In this document: positions 1 to 27,200 of the stretch, one piece after another
Position numbering within the stretch: the stretch's first letter is position 1
Layout of the letters: each line of letters begins with the position of its first letter
Assembly (NCBI GenBank): GCA_013396915.1
Contig: VWZL01002571.1
Span: 101,260 to 165,259 of the forward strand
Source of the DNA: Stercorarius parasiticus
Taxonomy: Eukaryota > Chordata > Aves > Charadriiformes > Stercorariidae
Direction: 5' to 3'
DNA: 64,000 nucleotides
Translations under genes and position numbers: made by a program
The notes under the pieces: model-generated
Told to the model about the DNA's origin: nothing
The model's database searches: none
The model's input: the letters and a program-made list of their open reading frames with translations, nothing else

Positions 1-533
1 AAGAACCTGGAAAGGAATGAGTGCATGTCATTCGGAAAGCTTACTTAATTGCATTATTTGTTTATATTTTTGTATTCAAATCTTCACTTGAAATAAAACT
101 CCTAGATATTTTAAGTGAATTCTATGAGAAAGAAGTAACTGTGAATATTTTCTAGATTGCCTTCTCAAGCCACTTCATCAAATTACTCCATGACGTTTAA
201 CTGCAGAGTTCTTCCCTCCCTCATGTATAGCCCTATTCTTTCCTGCCTAAGGGTGCTTATGTGAGAGTAGGTCTTTGCTCTCTAGAATTACGCTACTGCT
301 GTTTTATTGCTTGCCTGGTGCATTAGTCTGCTCTCGTTGTCTTCTTGGGTATGTGGGATTGGGATCTGGCAGATGGAATGGGTGATATTTAAAAAGATGA
401 GCTGTGGTATTCAGGCAAATTACTTGTCTCCTGTTCCTTGTGAAATTAGTTGATATAAGCAAACCGGTGATAAACGTAAGCAGTGTTTTCCAGAGAAGCC
501 ATATGGCTCAAGTAACATTCATTTCTCCATCAG

Positions 534-15507
<14,974 letters not shown>

Positions 15508-17146
15508 ACTCCACAATCCCAGCCCCGATTCTGTCTTGTGAGCACTTTCTCCTAAAGCAGCGACTGCATAGTCAGAACTGGTAAAAACCCAGAACTCACT
15601 GCTTTATCGGGGGAAAAAAAAATACAACTAATGACATAAAAAATAGGATACAAGATAGAATGTGTGCTGTTAATAATATCTCCTGTTTCTGGACCCCAAT
15701 CTGCATGTTTCTTATTCACCTTGTTGGTACCTTCCCCATCTGTAGGTCATGGAAAAATCAGTCTATAATTTCTGCAGCTGTCAAAAATCAGTTGTTGTCT
15801 GAGATGAAATTGCCCCCAAGTGATGTGCGTTGAGAGCTACCGTTGCATTGTACCAAATGTGTTCTTTGCAGCATCCCTGTTAAGCGCACTGCCAGCACAC
15901 TGACCACCAGACCCGGGTGTTGATGCTTTTAGCAAAGGGGAAGCAACAGCTCCCTCCTGCATATCTACCTGCTGTTGTTTCATATAAAGCGTTTGTGAAA
16001 ACATTATGGTGTGTCAGCACTGTGCACGCACGTAACTCTATAGTGGGACTTGACAGTGCAACTCACTTGCTTCCCTGATGCCTGTTTTGTCATGGTAAAA
16101 GTAAATGCCCTTGTCCCACAGATCTGGTTCCACTGGTATTTCCCATTGCTTCTGTGACTAGTGTTGTGTTTCTGGGCAAAATCTGTCACGTTTTGGCAAG
16201 AAATCCCTAAAGAGTAAAACAAAGTGGTTGGTGATTGGGGTAATCCAAATCTCCAGACCCGGGAAATTGGTAGATATATGGTCCCTAGGCAGGCTGTGCT
16301 GTATTCTTCTGTTTAAGAGTTCTTACTAAAAATATTTTCCATCTCTTATTGTTCTTGTTAGTCTAGATCAGCCTAGACCTTCTACCAAATCTGCAGCTAG
16401 ACAGTGTCACTCAGATGTGTATACTTCGTCTCTCGCCTTAAATGGGTATTTGCTTTAATACTGTTAAGCAGCCACTCAAAACACAAACACTCAGCCAGAG
16501 TTAGTGATCAGAGAGGAATACGAGGGTTGGATTTTGATCTTGCCTTTGAGGACCTGGGTGCATAAACTAAACACACCACAAAGCCAAAATCGGACCCAGC
16601 TTATTCCAAGGACTAAAGCAACAGCAAAGATCATAAGCACTTATAGACTTGGTGTATCCTGTCCTCTGTCGAATTTATGCCATTATTTGCATACCAGTTG
16701 CATTACTTAAATTGAGAAGCAGTTGGGAAGGCAAATGTTGAATAACATTTGCAAGTCACGCCACTTTCTGCAAAGAGGGAGACCACAGAGTAGTCCTTAA
16801 TTCACGCTCTTCTACCAAAAATTAATTTGAGATGTCTGCATGGTTTTCCCTGCTGCCTTTTCCTGCAGAAAGTAGATGGAAATTTGCAGGCTACTCCTCT
16901 TTGTCCTCCTTCCACTCCCCTAAGATTTGGATTGCCCTACCTATCGATAACATTTCAATATGCATTATGGTGCACTGTGAGTGAATGTTGTGAAGTAACA
17001 TGTGAGTCACAAACAGTCATTGCAGCTTTAATTGTGTGTCTACCTGAAAAAATTGCATGCCTAACTGGTTTTGCAAAGGTAGAGAGTCTTTTTACTTTGC
17101 ACACTAGTAGCTCTGATACTAGTGTTACGTGATACTTGTGAAAATA

Positions 17147-17152
17147 TTAAAC
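17147..17152 (+). other. Candidate poly(A) signal ATTAAA (HK1)
   Basis: A common variant hexamer, followed within 30 bases by a T-run and GTGTTTAGTGG, which fits a downstream GU-rich element. Confidence 0.4.
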
Positions 17153-18544
17153 TTTTTTTGATGTGCGTTAACTGGTGTTTAGTGGTTCTTTCTGGAAGAG
17201 GTGCTGTTGGCTGGTGGCTTAGTGCTTTGGGAAGAGCTATTGTGTAGGGAGAGCTGCAACCTAATCCCAGTGGTGCCTGTGTTTTGTGTGTGTGTTTTTA
17301 TTCCTGGGCATTCGGGGTCAGATTCAGACAGGGTGGATTTCACCCGGGTCCCCATGCCTCATGTTTCCTAATGTAGTTCAGCAGAGGCATGGAGCTGACA
17401 ACACCCAAACCTTGGGGCGCGTGTAGTTTGTCCGGGTGCATGTTGTGCCCTGGCTCATGTGGGGGCATCTGCAGTGCAGGAGAACCTCAGCCCGCTGTGT
17501 CAAAGCCAGTGTGATTGTACTAGGCTTTGCCAGATACACAGCAATGGATATGTTACAGTCGCTGTGTCCCTGCCGAACTCTGATGCCTGTCAGAGTCCCG
17601 TAATCTCCCTGTGTGCATAGGGTTAATGTTTGCAGAATCACAGTGTCAGGTGCTCTTACACCGTTGGTTTGCGCATCCTGTGTTGGAGTTGTATATGAAA
17701 GCCCCTTTTGCATACACTAAAGTTGGGCTTCTCCAATAACCCATCTTACGTTACAGCTTGAATGGTCTCTGACACCCTTGACGTGCAGCTATGACCCCAA
17801 ATAGGAGACAGAAGAAGGTGAGAAAGTTTTTGGGCAGAGGGGACGCATTGCATATTAATTGCTTGAAGGTTTGCAAATCTTATGCCTGCCATCCGTCGGC
17901 AGTGCTGTAGGGGTGGTGTGAGATGTGCCTGGGAACCTGGATTCGGAGCTCTTTAGCATCTGAGGGCTAGGCTCAGTGCAGGATAGAGGATGAATGAGAA
18001 GTGGAAGTTAAACTTGGTCTCAGGGTGACTGTGGATTTTGGAGATGCTGGCATAGGTCGTTTTGTTTATTGGATCCAGCTCATAACAAATAGGGAGTGAG
18101 TTTGTGTTTCTAACAGCGCAGCTTTTCCTACTGTGGACCATAGGTGACGTACTCGATAAGACATGGCAGTTCTTTTCCAAAGGGAGACCTGGTGAGATTG
18201 CCATTTCCAGAATACTTTTTACCCCTAGGAAACTGTTCCAAGTGAATCACAAGCTATAACTGTCTGAAGAAATGTCTCCAATGTTATCCAAGCAATGACT
18301 GGGATGTCTTACTTAAAGCTTTTAGGCTTGGTGGATAAAATCATAGTCCTCTTAATTGTTAAGCTGTAATTACTGCAATATGAACACAAAAATCTTATAT
18401 TTCCTGGGGAAAAGACCATTTGCATACCACTGTTGTAATGTCATCTGCTCCTTACTCCTCTGGGGGTTCTCTCAGAAGCCTTTTGAATGGGTTTTAAAAC
18501 AAGCAGACTTTGTTTTGTTTTCCTAAGAAAATAGCAGAAGGAAA

Positions 18545-18550
18545 AATAAA
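18545..18550 (+). other. Candidate poly(A) signal AATAAA (HK1 distal)
   Basis: Canonical hexamer with GTGTTT immediately after it and TGTGCTTTTTGTT about 30 bases later. It is the strongest poly(A) context between HK1 and TACR2 on this strand. Confidence 0.4.
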
Positions 18551-18570
18551 GTGTTTCTGAACTTCTGAAC

Positions 18571-20049
18571 CCTGCTCTGTGCTTTTTGTTCATTCCTTTG
18601 CCATAAAAAAGGGATTCTTCAAATGTTTTTCTTTACTGACTGCAGGGTCTCTGTTGCTGCTGAGAGCATGAGTTAACCGTGCAGAGGAGGGATTTATTGC
18701 TGACCTGGAGGTGTTTTACTGCTGTGTGGTATTTAATCATGTCTATATTTATATGAAGAATTGCATGTATTTACTGTGGAGCATGGTGTTCCTGTTAGCT
18801 CATATATCACAGGAAATAATGTAGTCTGTCTTGGCATGCCTTTTCTTCCAGTATCTAGCAAGGGATCAGAGCGTCTCTGCTCTCTTAACTGTTGCTGTTT
18901 CTAGCGGAGAAACTTCTCGGCATCTGCAGTGTGAGCCCTTCAGGGCACATGGGGAGTTTTGCTTGCCACCTGAAGAAATCATCCTCTGCTTTCTGCACAC
19001 AAACACGAGAGAGAGATGCCATGCGCTGTCAGAAAAACATCGGTGTCTGTCGGGGACTGCAGAGGGGAGACAATGCCAGCACATGCGTGACACTGGGGCA
19101 CCTGAAACAGGCTTTGGCTGGCTGCTACGATGAGATGGAAGATGGGATGCTCAAGAGAGGCCTGTTTGGTCTAAAAAGTTCTGCATTAGAAAGCTGCAGG
19201 ATTTAAAGGGTTTAAAGGCCTTACAGTTACATTGGCTGAGTGTGGGAGAGATACAGCTTATGTATATGAAATAGTGAACTCTGTGTGTAGGTGTCCTTCA
19301 GTTCCTTGGAGCAAGAGTCTTTGCAACCTCTAGTAGGATCCCAGAGATGCGTGCCTTGCAGAACGTCCCTCCCAAATGGTTTTACATCCCTTCAGAAGAA
19401 AGACTTGGTGGTGGCTGTCTGTAAATGCTTCTTATTGCTCTCCCTCTGCCCTGCAGACACCCCAGCGGTGTGGTATCGGGAAGAGCAGGCTGGCCAGTTA
19501 AGAAGGCTGGACAGGTAATATCTAGAATAGAAACTACCTGCTGAATGATTTAAAATAATTAACTTTTTAAGAAGGGCGTACAGCCCTATGCTCTGTTGTC
19601 CCAATAGCGGGACAACTTTGTTGGGCCTCTGTGTAACATAATTGTTCTCTACAGCAGCCAGAGAGGTGAAGAAGATTGAGTGGAGAAGGAAGATCTATCT
19701 GCTTGTTCCTGTATTGAAACAGACTTGGGAGAATCGTATCCCTGAGTACTCTTTCAGTCTAACCCACGCATCTTTTCTCTGAATTTACTGCAGAATTTAA
19801 GCCTGGCAACAGTTTGTAGTTTTGTTTTCACAGAGCGAAGGGGAATATTTCAAATAACTGGATCTTGTCAACACTGTAGGAGCTTTTTGTATGTGAAGGT
19901 ATGGCTCTGTGATATTATGTACCATGAAAGGTGAAGGTGATTGTGAGGTGCTACTTATCACACCAGTATTTAATGCTGTGTTACTTTTACATAATGTTTA
20001 TATTTCAGCTTCTCCTGCTTTGCATGCCTGCACATAATGCCTCAGGCTT
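18571..20049. other. Intergenic, HK1-TACR2 convergent gap
   Basis: Short open frames only, none resembling a known protein. No transposon or RNA gene is recognised. Confidence 0.5.
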
Positions 20050-20070
20050 TGAAGATGACATATTGCAGCC

Positions 20071-20076
20071 TTTATT
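20071..20076 (-). other. Candidate poly(A) signal for TACR2 (AATAAA)
   Basis: TTTATT on the + strand reads AATAAA on the TACR2 strand, about 970 bases past the stop codon. A nearer alternative is ATTAAA on the minus strand at 20430-20435. I cannot decide between them. Confidence 0.35.
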
Positions 20077-21041
20077 TTCATGTCTGAGAAGAGAAGAACA
20101 GTGGTAATCAACATGGAGTAAGTGTGGAAAGGGAAGATGAAGGGACTATTTGGGAAAAAAAACCCGATGGGTCAGACTGCAGTTAGGACTAAGAGGAGGT
20201 AAAGAGGTGGATTCAGACCGGATCCATGAGCCCTCACCAAGCCACTGCGCATCCCACACCTGGCCACGGACTCTTCAGAGAGCCTCGCTCTCCAAATTAG
20301 GCACCACATTAACTATGTGAAGCCAGAGGGATCACTTGGGCACAGTTTAACAGGAAGATGACATTGTGTTTTGGTACAAGGTTATCGAAATCCATGCAAT
20401 GACAACATCTTAAGGAACTGTTTCTCACTTTTAATTGATGAGGGATGATGCTGGTGAAATTGCAGGTCTGAAAATCCTGGAATTCAGAAAAAATTCAAGG
20501 CAGGCTTTTCAGTCTGGACGCATTAATATTTGCCTTTGTTGTAAGCAAGCTCTGCTCCACAGTCTCCTCTGCCTTGGGGCTGCTGAGCCATGGGCCTTCA
20601 CTGCCCATGCAGCCCCGAGGGTCCATCCAAGCTGAGCCAGATGTGCCCCAGCCTTCCTGCTCCATCACCTCTTTTCCAGATGTAAGCGTCTTGGTGGAAC
20701 AGAAGGCAGGGGATCACTGTCTGGAAGAGAATAATTGATATTCTGCTGATTGGCACTGCCTGAGGTCTGCTTTGCTGCTTTTTTGACCTCATGGGCAAAA
20801 TCTCTCTGTTCTGTGTTGCAGTTGTTGGTGTAAGAGAGCGATGAACTTGCATCCATAGCTGGGTGATATTTGGACCTACATGGGTATAAGTATTATCAGC
20901 AGATTGCTTTCAATGCTGAAGGCACCTGAAAATGTCCCATAGAAAATGGTTGCTTCAGAACAAAGACCTGCCTCGGGCTTCCACAAATCTGCTGCCTTGA
21001 AAATGGTATATTAGGATAGAGCCAGAACTGGGAGGAGAAAA

Positions 21042-21237
21042 TCAAAGTGTTAGCTGCGTGAGGGTAAACGATGTCTTCTCTTTCTCATTCAATTGCGTTT
21101 CTGTGTTGAAACTTGTTGTTCCTGACTTCCTGTGGGTTGTCTGGTAAAGAGATGGGGATGTAAGTTTAAGTTTGTCTTTCTCGGTTGCTTTTATGCATGG
21201 ACACCACCGGAAGGCTAATTTGAAGCCAGAACGAAAC
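21042..21237 (-). CDS. TACR2: TACR2 exon 5 (196 bp coding, stop)
   Basis: Acceptor TTTACAG before 21237. It encodes helix 8 ([14 protein letters not shown]) and a short Ser/Thr/Lys-rich tail ending TLTQLTL, TGA at 21044-21042. The tail is shorter than the human one. Confidence 0.94.
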
Positions 21238-24200
21238 CTGTAAATGTAAGAAAAGAAATTAAATGGTAAAATGATCTTTTTAATTGCACAGAGAAAGGAC
21301 AAATGCATGACTTGGTTCTACCTCTGAATAACCATAGAAATAAAGGCTTTCTATTGAAATTAAAGGAGCTAGTTGCAGAGCTAAATGGAGGGAAGAGCAA
21401 TAGGAGTTTATGATCAGATTCCCTTATATTTTAAGTAAATAGATAAGATCAGATAAATGGCAGGATGTTTGATGTGCTCAGTAGATGGTGCTCACCATGC
21501 TGATTAGAGCATTTGGTGAGAAGCAGAGCATCTGAGGAAAACATGGTGTCTTCCAGCGGGTGTCTTTACCTGCTGGAAACTTTTTAAAAAAACATGAATA
21601 ATTAAATGAGGAAGCTGTCTTCTTTCTGAGGGAGGAGAAGGAGGATGTGTTTGGGTGTTTCACATTAAACGCAGATTGGCTGAATGGGCTGCAAAGCTGC
21701 CTTCTTTTGCGAACTTAGGGGCAGGATGCCGTTTGAAACCCTCTCAAGGAGGGAGCCTCCTAGCATCGCTCTGGAGTTAGGCATTTTGCTGGCGGGCTTC
21801 CAGTGAGACAGCACTGGAGGTGCTGGAAGAGGTGTGCTGATAACTATTTCTCCCACGCTCGTCGTCGTCCTGCCACACCAGTGTCCCATGAGCAGCCTGT
21901 TCTCAGCGTGGAGCAAGAGAGACATCTCTTGGCACCACTAGGTCATGCTCGTAGAGAGGTGCCTAGACAGGAGTCTTGGCAGGTCACCCGTGGGCTGCTC
22001 TGACTCTCCCCCGCAGGGATGAGCCCTGCGCCTGCATGGAGGGGGCTCAGGGCTGTGCGTATGGGGTGGCGCCGCAGGAGGAGCGGGTGGTTAAGGCAGC
22101 TTGGCAACAGATCAGCAGATGCATTGCAGAGATTACGCAGTCCTCCCTCTTTCCTTGGAAATCATAGAATCGTTATGGTTGGAAGAGACCTTTAAGATCA
22201 TCAAGTCCAACCATTAACCTAGCACTGCCAAGTTACTACTACAGGGGAGACCTCGCTCTCTACAGCTACCTGAAAGGAGGGTGTAGCGAGGTGGGGGTCG
22301 ATCTCTTCTCCCAAGTAACAAGCAATAGGACCAGAGGAAATGGCCTCAAATTGCGCCAGGGGAGGTTTAGATTAGATATTAGGAAAAATTTCTTCACTGA
22401 AAGGGTTGTCAAGCATTGGAGCAGGCTGCCTAAGGAAGTGGTGGAGTCATCAGCCCTGGAGGTATTTAAAAGACAGATGTAAGGTAGTCTGCGTGTGGAA
22501 GCTGGTGCAGATGTGGCCATGCTGATCATACACCTGCTGCCCATGCTTTATTCGGAGGCAGGAATTCTTAAGGGTTGAGTTGAAATCTCACTGGCACAGT
22601 GTGGCTAATCTCACATTATTAGCAGAGCATAAATTAACTTGTCTACCCGGCCAGTGGACTGCAGTCGAAAATCACAGTTGTTCTCAGCTCCAGAGATTTA
22701 TGGTTTTTCAGATTGAGATTTTCATTTTCTCTGCAAACGTGTGTACACCACTCACCTTTGGTTAAGACAGCAGTATATGATGGGGTTGTACATCGTCGAA
22801 CTCATGGCAAGGAGAAAGATCGCAAGATAAACCTGCTGAATGTACTTCTGCTGGTAGATGTCTTCCTTGAAGCTCCCCAGGATGAAGTATATGTGATAGG
22901 GCAGCCAGCAGACAGCAAAAATGATCACAACTACGACCATGGTCTTCACAAACTGGAAACACAAAACCAGTGTATTATTCCTGGGTCTGGTTTATCCTGC
23001 AAAGTGCAGATTCACCAGACACCAGGTTTTTACTCTCTAAGGACTGCTGGGAAGTGGCTCAACTGCTTACCAACATGTGTCTTTCTTCCTTGGAGGCTGC
23101 CTGGTGCATGTAAATCACCATTTTTTTTCATATTGCTAGGTGATGCCCTTTGCCCCTAGCCCAAAATATTTAGTCGACCTTTCATGCCCAGTCTCACGTG
23201 ATTTCGTATCAAATGCAAGCTCCGTTTTGGAATTGGAGCCAGCAAGGCTGGTGCACTGAGGGTAATTATTTTTAAGTTTCACTTCTGACCTTTTTTTTTG
23301 CATTAACTTGGTGTTCGTAGCGGACTCTGTTAAGGTGGTTGCCTGGAACCGCGCTGCTCCACAGAGTAATTCCTATAACACTGTATGCAACAAACATCAC
23401 CATTAAAGGCAGTAAATAAATCAACACGATCACTGCAATGTGATACCTGAAAAAGAAGAACAAGCACGTTTTCATAATTAGTATGTCTCTTGAAGGGCTT
23501 TTTCAGAAATTGTCTTTTGGACATGTGTATCTGGCTCCCATTAGCTTCAACCCCAAAGCATAAAGAAGCAGGAATTTCACCTACAAACGTTGTTACAGGG
23601 ACTTCTGTAAACAGCAAAAGCTCATATCTCTTGTGTTGTGATGATTAGTCCTTGGACTGGATTCACTGCTCTTTCAAGACAGGGTAATATCATTTATCTT
23701 TTATCAGAGGGTTACAGTCCATGGCCACCTGCCCTGAATTTTGCTGTCCCACTGCAGTCAGGAAAGAGAGACGTCTGAAACTTGTGGCTGTAAAAATAGG
23801 GACCTTTAAATCACAGATATGGAAAAGGAATATTTCAAAAACAGCAGAATAAGTTGATGAAGACAATAGTGCCAAGAGCTTAATTCAGCAACCATGAAAA
23901 AAACATGGATCAGGGACTTCAAAAAGAGCTGGCTGCTAATAGGGTGCACAGATTTCTGCAGAGAACACGCTGCAGATAGTGAGGAAGGAGTATTGCTTGC
24001 TTATAGCATGCAGAAAGTGAATGGCAGTCATTGCTGTATTTGTGTTGCTGGCTGTTTTTACCTGTGAGTGCATGCACGATTATATATCACCCACAGGCTA
24101 CTTGGTTACTGCTCGGTTACTGAAAGCGCTGGCATCTCCTTTGGCGGTATTTTAGCTTGGCCCTTCCCAGCTTTCCATGTTACCCCACAAGATGCTGCTG

Positions 24201-27200
24201 GTTCCCTCATGCTGGGGTTTGATTATTTTAAGCAACCACCATTTATGGGGAGGGAACAACCTGCTTACTACTTAGTTAGAGCAGATGTCAAATTAACATA
24301 AACAGTGTAAAAACTAGGATTAGGCAGGAGGGCTCTGGCACATGCTGCTGGCAATGACCAGAAAAGGCAGGGTGCAAATGGTCTTTCTCAGCATGACAAG
24401 GCTCTGGAGTTACTCGCCCCGAGTGCTGGGGCGCTCAGTGGTGTTTGCTCCTTGGGGTGGTGGCAAATATCAGGCCAGTGGCTGCATATAGAAAAATGTA
24501 TTTGTGAAAGGTGGCAAGTTTTGCCCCTGCCTATTTTCCACCTTTCCTAATTGTCCTCTGAGTGGTATCTCTTTTGAAGGTCTAATACTGTGTGTAGAGT
24601 GCAGCAAAGCACTTTTAGAGTGCCCATCCTGGGAGGAGGAGGAGAGGATGGGAGCCTAAGCTTGAGCATGTGGCAAAAAGAAACTTTTAGTCTTGTAGTT
24701 TTGCTACTTTGCTGCAAAGTTAACTTGTCACAGGTTAAAATTCTCTGTGGTTAACGTTCTTTATTTTGGTTAAACTTATACAAGTTTAGTCCCTTAATAT
24801 CCAAGATTTCTCAGGCACTGGCAGTCACAGTAGTGGATTGTTTGAGGTTTTTTTAGATGTGTTTCTACCATAATTATACACATTTTTCCTGCAGAAAGGG
24901 ATTTTCCTTTGTTCTGAAGTCCAGAAATCTTGAAGGCTGGTTTTACTCCGCTACAAAGGATTTGGAGGACCCATAGTCAACAGAGGAACCTGGTTCTCCA
25001 TTTCTTTGTTTTTTTCTGTGGGTTTCTTAGTGTTTCTTTTCCTCAGTATTTGGACTAGCACATGAGTGGCTGCACGTGGCTTTTTCTCCCTGGTCTGTAT
25101 TGCAGGCGTTTGTCCCAACAGATCCATCACTCAAGATGATTTCTGGGGAGCACTGCTTCCAACTTCCTTTCTAGGAGAGCTACTGAAACCTGCAAATCTG
25201 AGGCTGTTCAGGGAGAGCGAGCTGGTGTATGAAGTGATTTATTGTTTTTGGGAGCTGCTGCTCTTCAGCTAGGGATCCCAGAAAGAACCTGCCCTGTTAT
25301 TTTCTGCATTCCAGACCAACCTTTCCAGCCCACAGAGATCTTGTTGGCATGCTGGGAAGCTCTTGTTTCAATCTTTCCCAAGCTGTGCATGCGGCAGAAA
25401 TAAACTTCACATTTTTCATCTGAATGAAATAGTCATCAGTGACTTATTAATAAGTGAGTATCTAATATCCCTCCTTCTTAATCAACAGGAGGCTGGCATC
25501 TTGTGCTCCCCAGCATGTGCCATGGGGTACCAGCCAAGGAGCCCCAGGAGGAACACCACCCAACACGATGTGAGCCTGATTTTACTCTTTTCCTCTGTGA
25601 CTCTGGAGGCTGGGGACAACTGGCCGCCAATGCCTGAATATGCTGCAGCTCAGCCAAACTTACATGAAGCTCCTTGGAACTTGGCACAGACTAGCACGAA
25701 AAAACAGTTAGTTTGGTAATAACTAACCGCAGGGGCCAGCCAGCTGTCTGCCAGAGTTGAAAACTGAGAAAGGGAAAATATCCCTGGTGCATGTAGCTGG
25801 GCAAAAGTGTTCACAGCGAAGAATGGATGCAGGGGGTTTAGCACTTGGTTTTGGTTTGAAAAATTGTTTCCATTTTGTTAAGCAAATTTATTCCTTTTCT
25901 GCAGTTCTTCCATTACTCCTTTGTATAAATATGTTTTGCTTGATAAATTTCTCAAACTGCTGTGTGTATCATGTGCTTCGAATAGTGATTAATCACCGCA
26001 GATCCCCTAAATGTGGGGGTATGGCTTGTTTCATCTGTCTGAACAATCGTGCTTTAAAGCAGGAGGAAATTGCTGTGAGAGTTAGGAGCGCAGATGCGTG
26101 CTCAGATAAGTCAGTCTATAAAACCTTAGGATGTTTGAAACATGTTCCTCTTTCCTCTTCCTCCCCCTCCAAAGAGCAGCATAATTTTTAGCTAATTATG
26201 TGGCTTCTCAGCATTAACAATATCTGGTTCCTTCCTGCCTGATGGAGGGAGAAAATCCAAAATCTTCAGAACCAGGATTTATTGCTTGTTGAAAGACTTT
26301 TCACCCTGGTTTCTCTTAAATCCAAGCTCTGTGTCTAGGGTTTCTAGACCTTAAAACGCCTTCTCAAAGCAGGGGATGATGGCGCAAAACCCCCTTCTTT
26401 ACCCTGAGCTGAGATCACCTAGCAGCTTTATCCACAGCTGGCTTAAACTGAGCTTAGATGGGCTGCCCCTGACTTGTATTTCCCAGCTGCGTAGTTCCCC
26501 TGGCCAACAGTTTGGAGATTAAATTAATTTCATAGTTAACTTTTGCACGAATTGGGAGTTTTTTTGTTTCTCTTACGTGAGCTGGTGCTTGGATCCGACG
26601 TCATCTGGCCAGACAACAATGCATTTTGTCGTTCCGTTGTCTGTCATGATCTCGGCGTAGAAGCACTGCGGGAAGGCGAGCCCAAATGCCACCAGCCAGA
26701 TGATCCCTATGATGACTCTGGTGCTTCCAGCAGAGAGCCTGGGCTTGAAGGGGTGAATTATTGCCACGTACCTGCAGGAAAAATAGGTAATGCTTTTACA
26801 GTTGCATTGGTAAATTATACAACAAATATAGCAGGTGTAAAAACTCGCACAGATGGTATAGTGGGATTTATTTTTAAAGACATTTTGATAGGTTTCAGGC
26901 TATAAATAATTAGAAGGAGTTAAATCCTTTCTGAGGACAATGATTTCAAGTCTTAAGGCAGAATATATTAAACCCGTGTGGATGGATGCTGAGAGAGTTG
27001 GGGTTGTTCAGCCTGGAGAAGAGAAGGCCCAGGGAGACCTTATAGCCCCTTCCAGTACCTAAAGAGGCTACAGGAAAGCTGGAGAAAGACTTTTTACAAG
27101 GGCGTGTGTTGATAGGATGAGGGGTAATAGCTTCAAACTGGAAGAAGGGAGATTAAGACTAGATATTAGAAAGAAATTCTTCACTCTGAGCGTGGTGAGG

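Larger units (their letters stand above)
15508..18570 (+). other. HK1: HK1 3' UTR region, end uncertain
   Basis: Non-coding sequence after the HK1 stop. Two forward poly(A) signals are seen: ATTAAA at 17147-17152, followed by T- and GT-rich DNA, and AATAAA at 18545-18550, followed directly by GTGTTT and then a T-rich stretch. The 3' UTR could therefore be about 1.7 kb or 3.1 kb. A weak TATAAA variant at about 15983 could give a much shorter form. No other gene is recognised here. Confidence 0.45.

Noticed and set aside
22713..23159. 148-codon frame opposite TACR2 exon 4
   Set aside because: Shadow of the exon extended through intron 3; no recognisable protein.
26543..26905. 120-codon frame opposite TACR2 exon 2
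   Set aside because: Shadow of the exon; it runs into intron sequence with no similarity.
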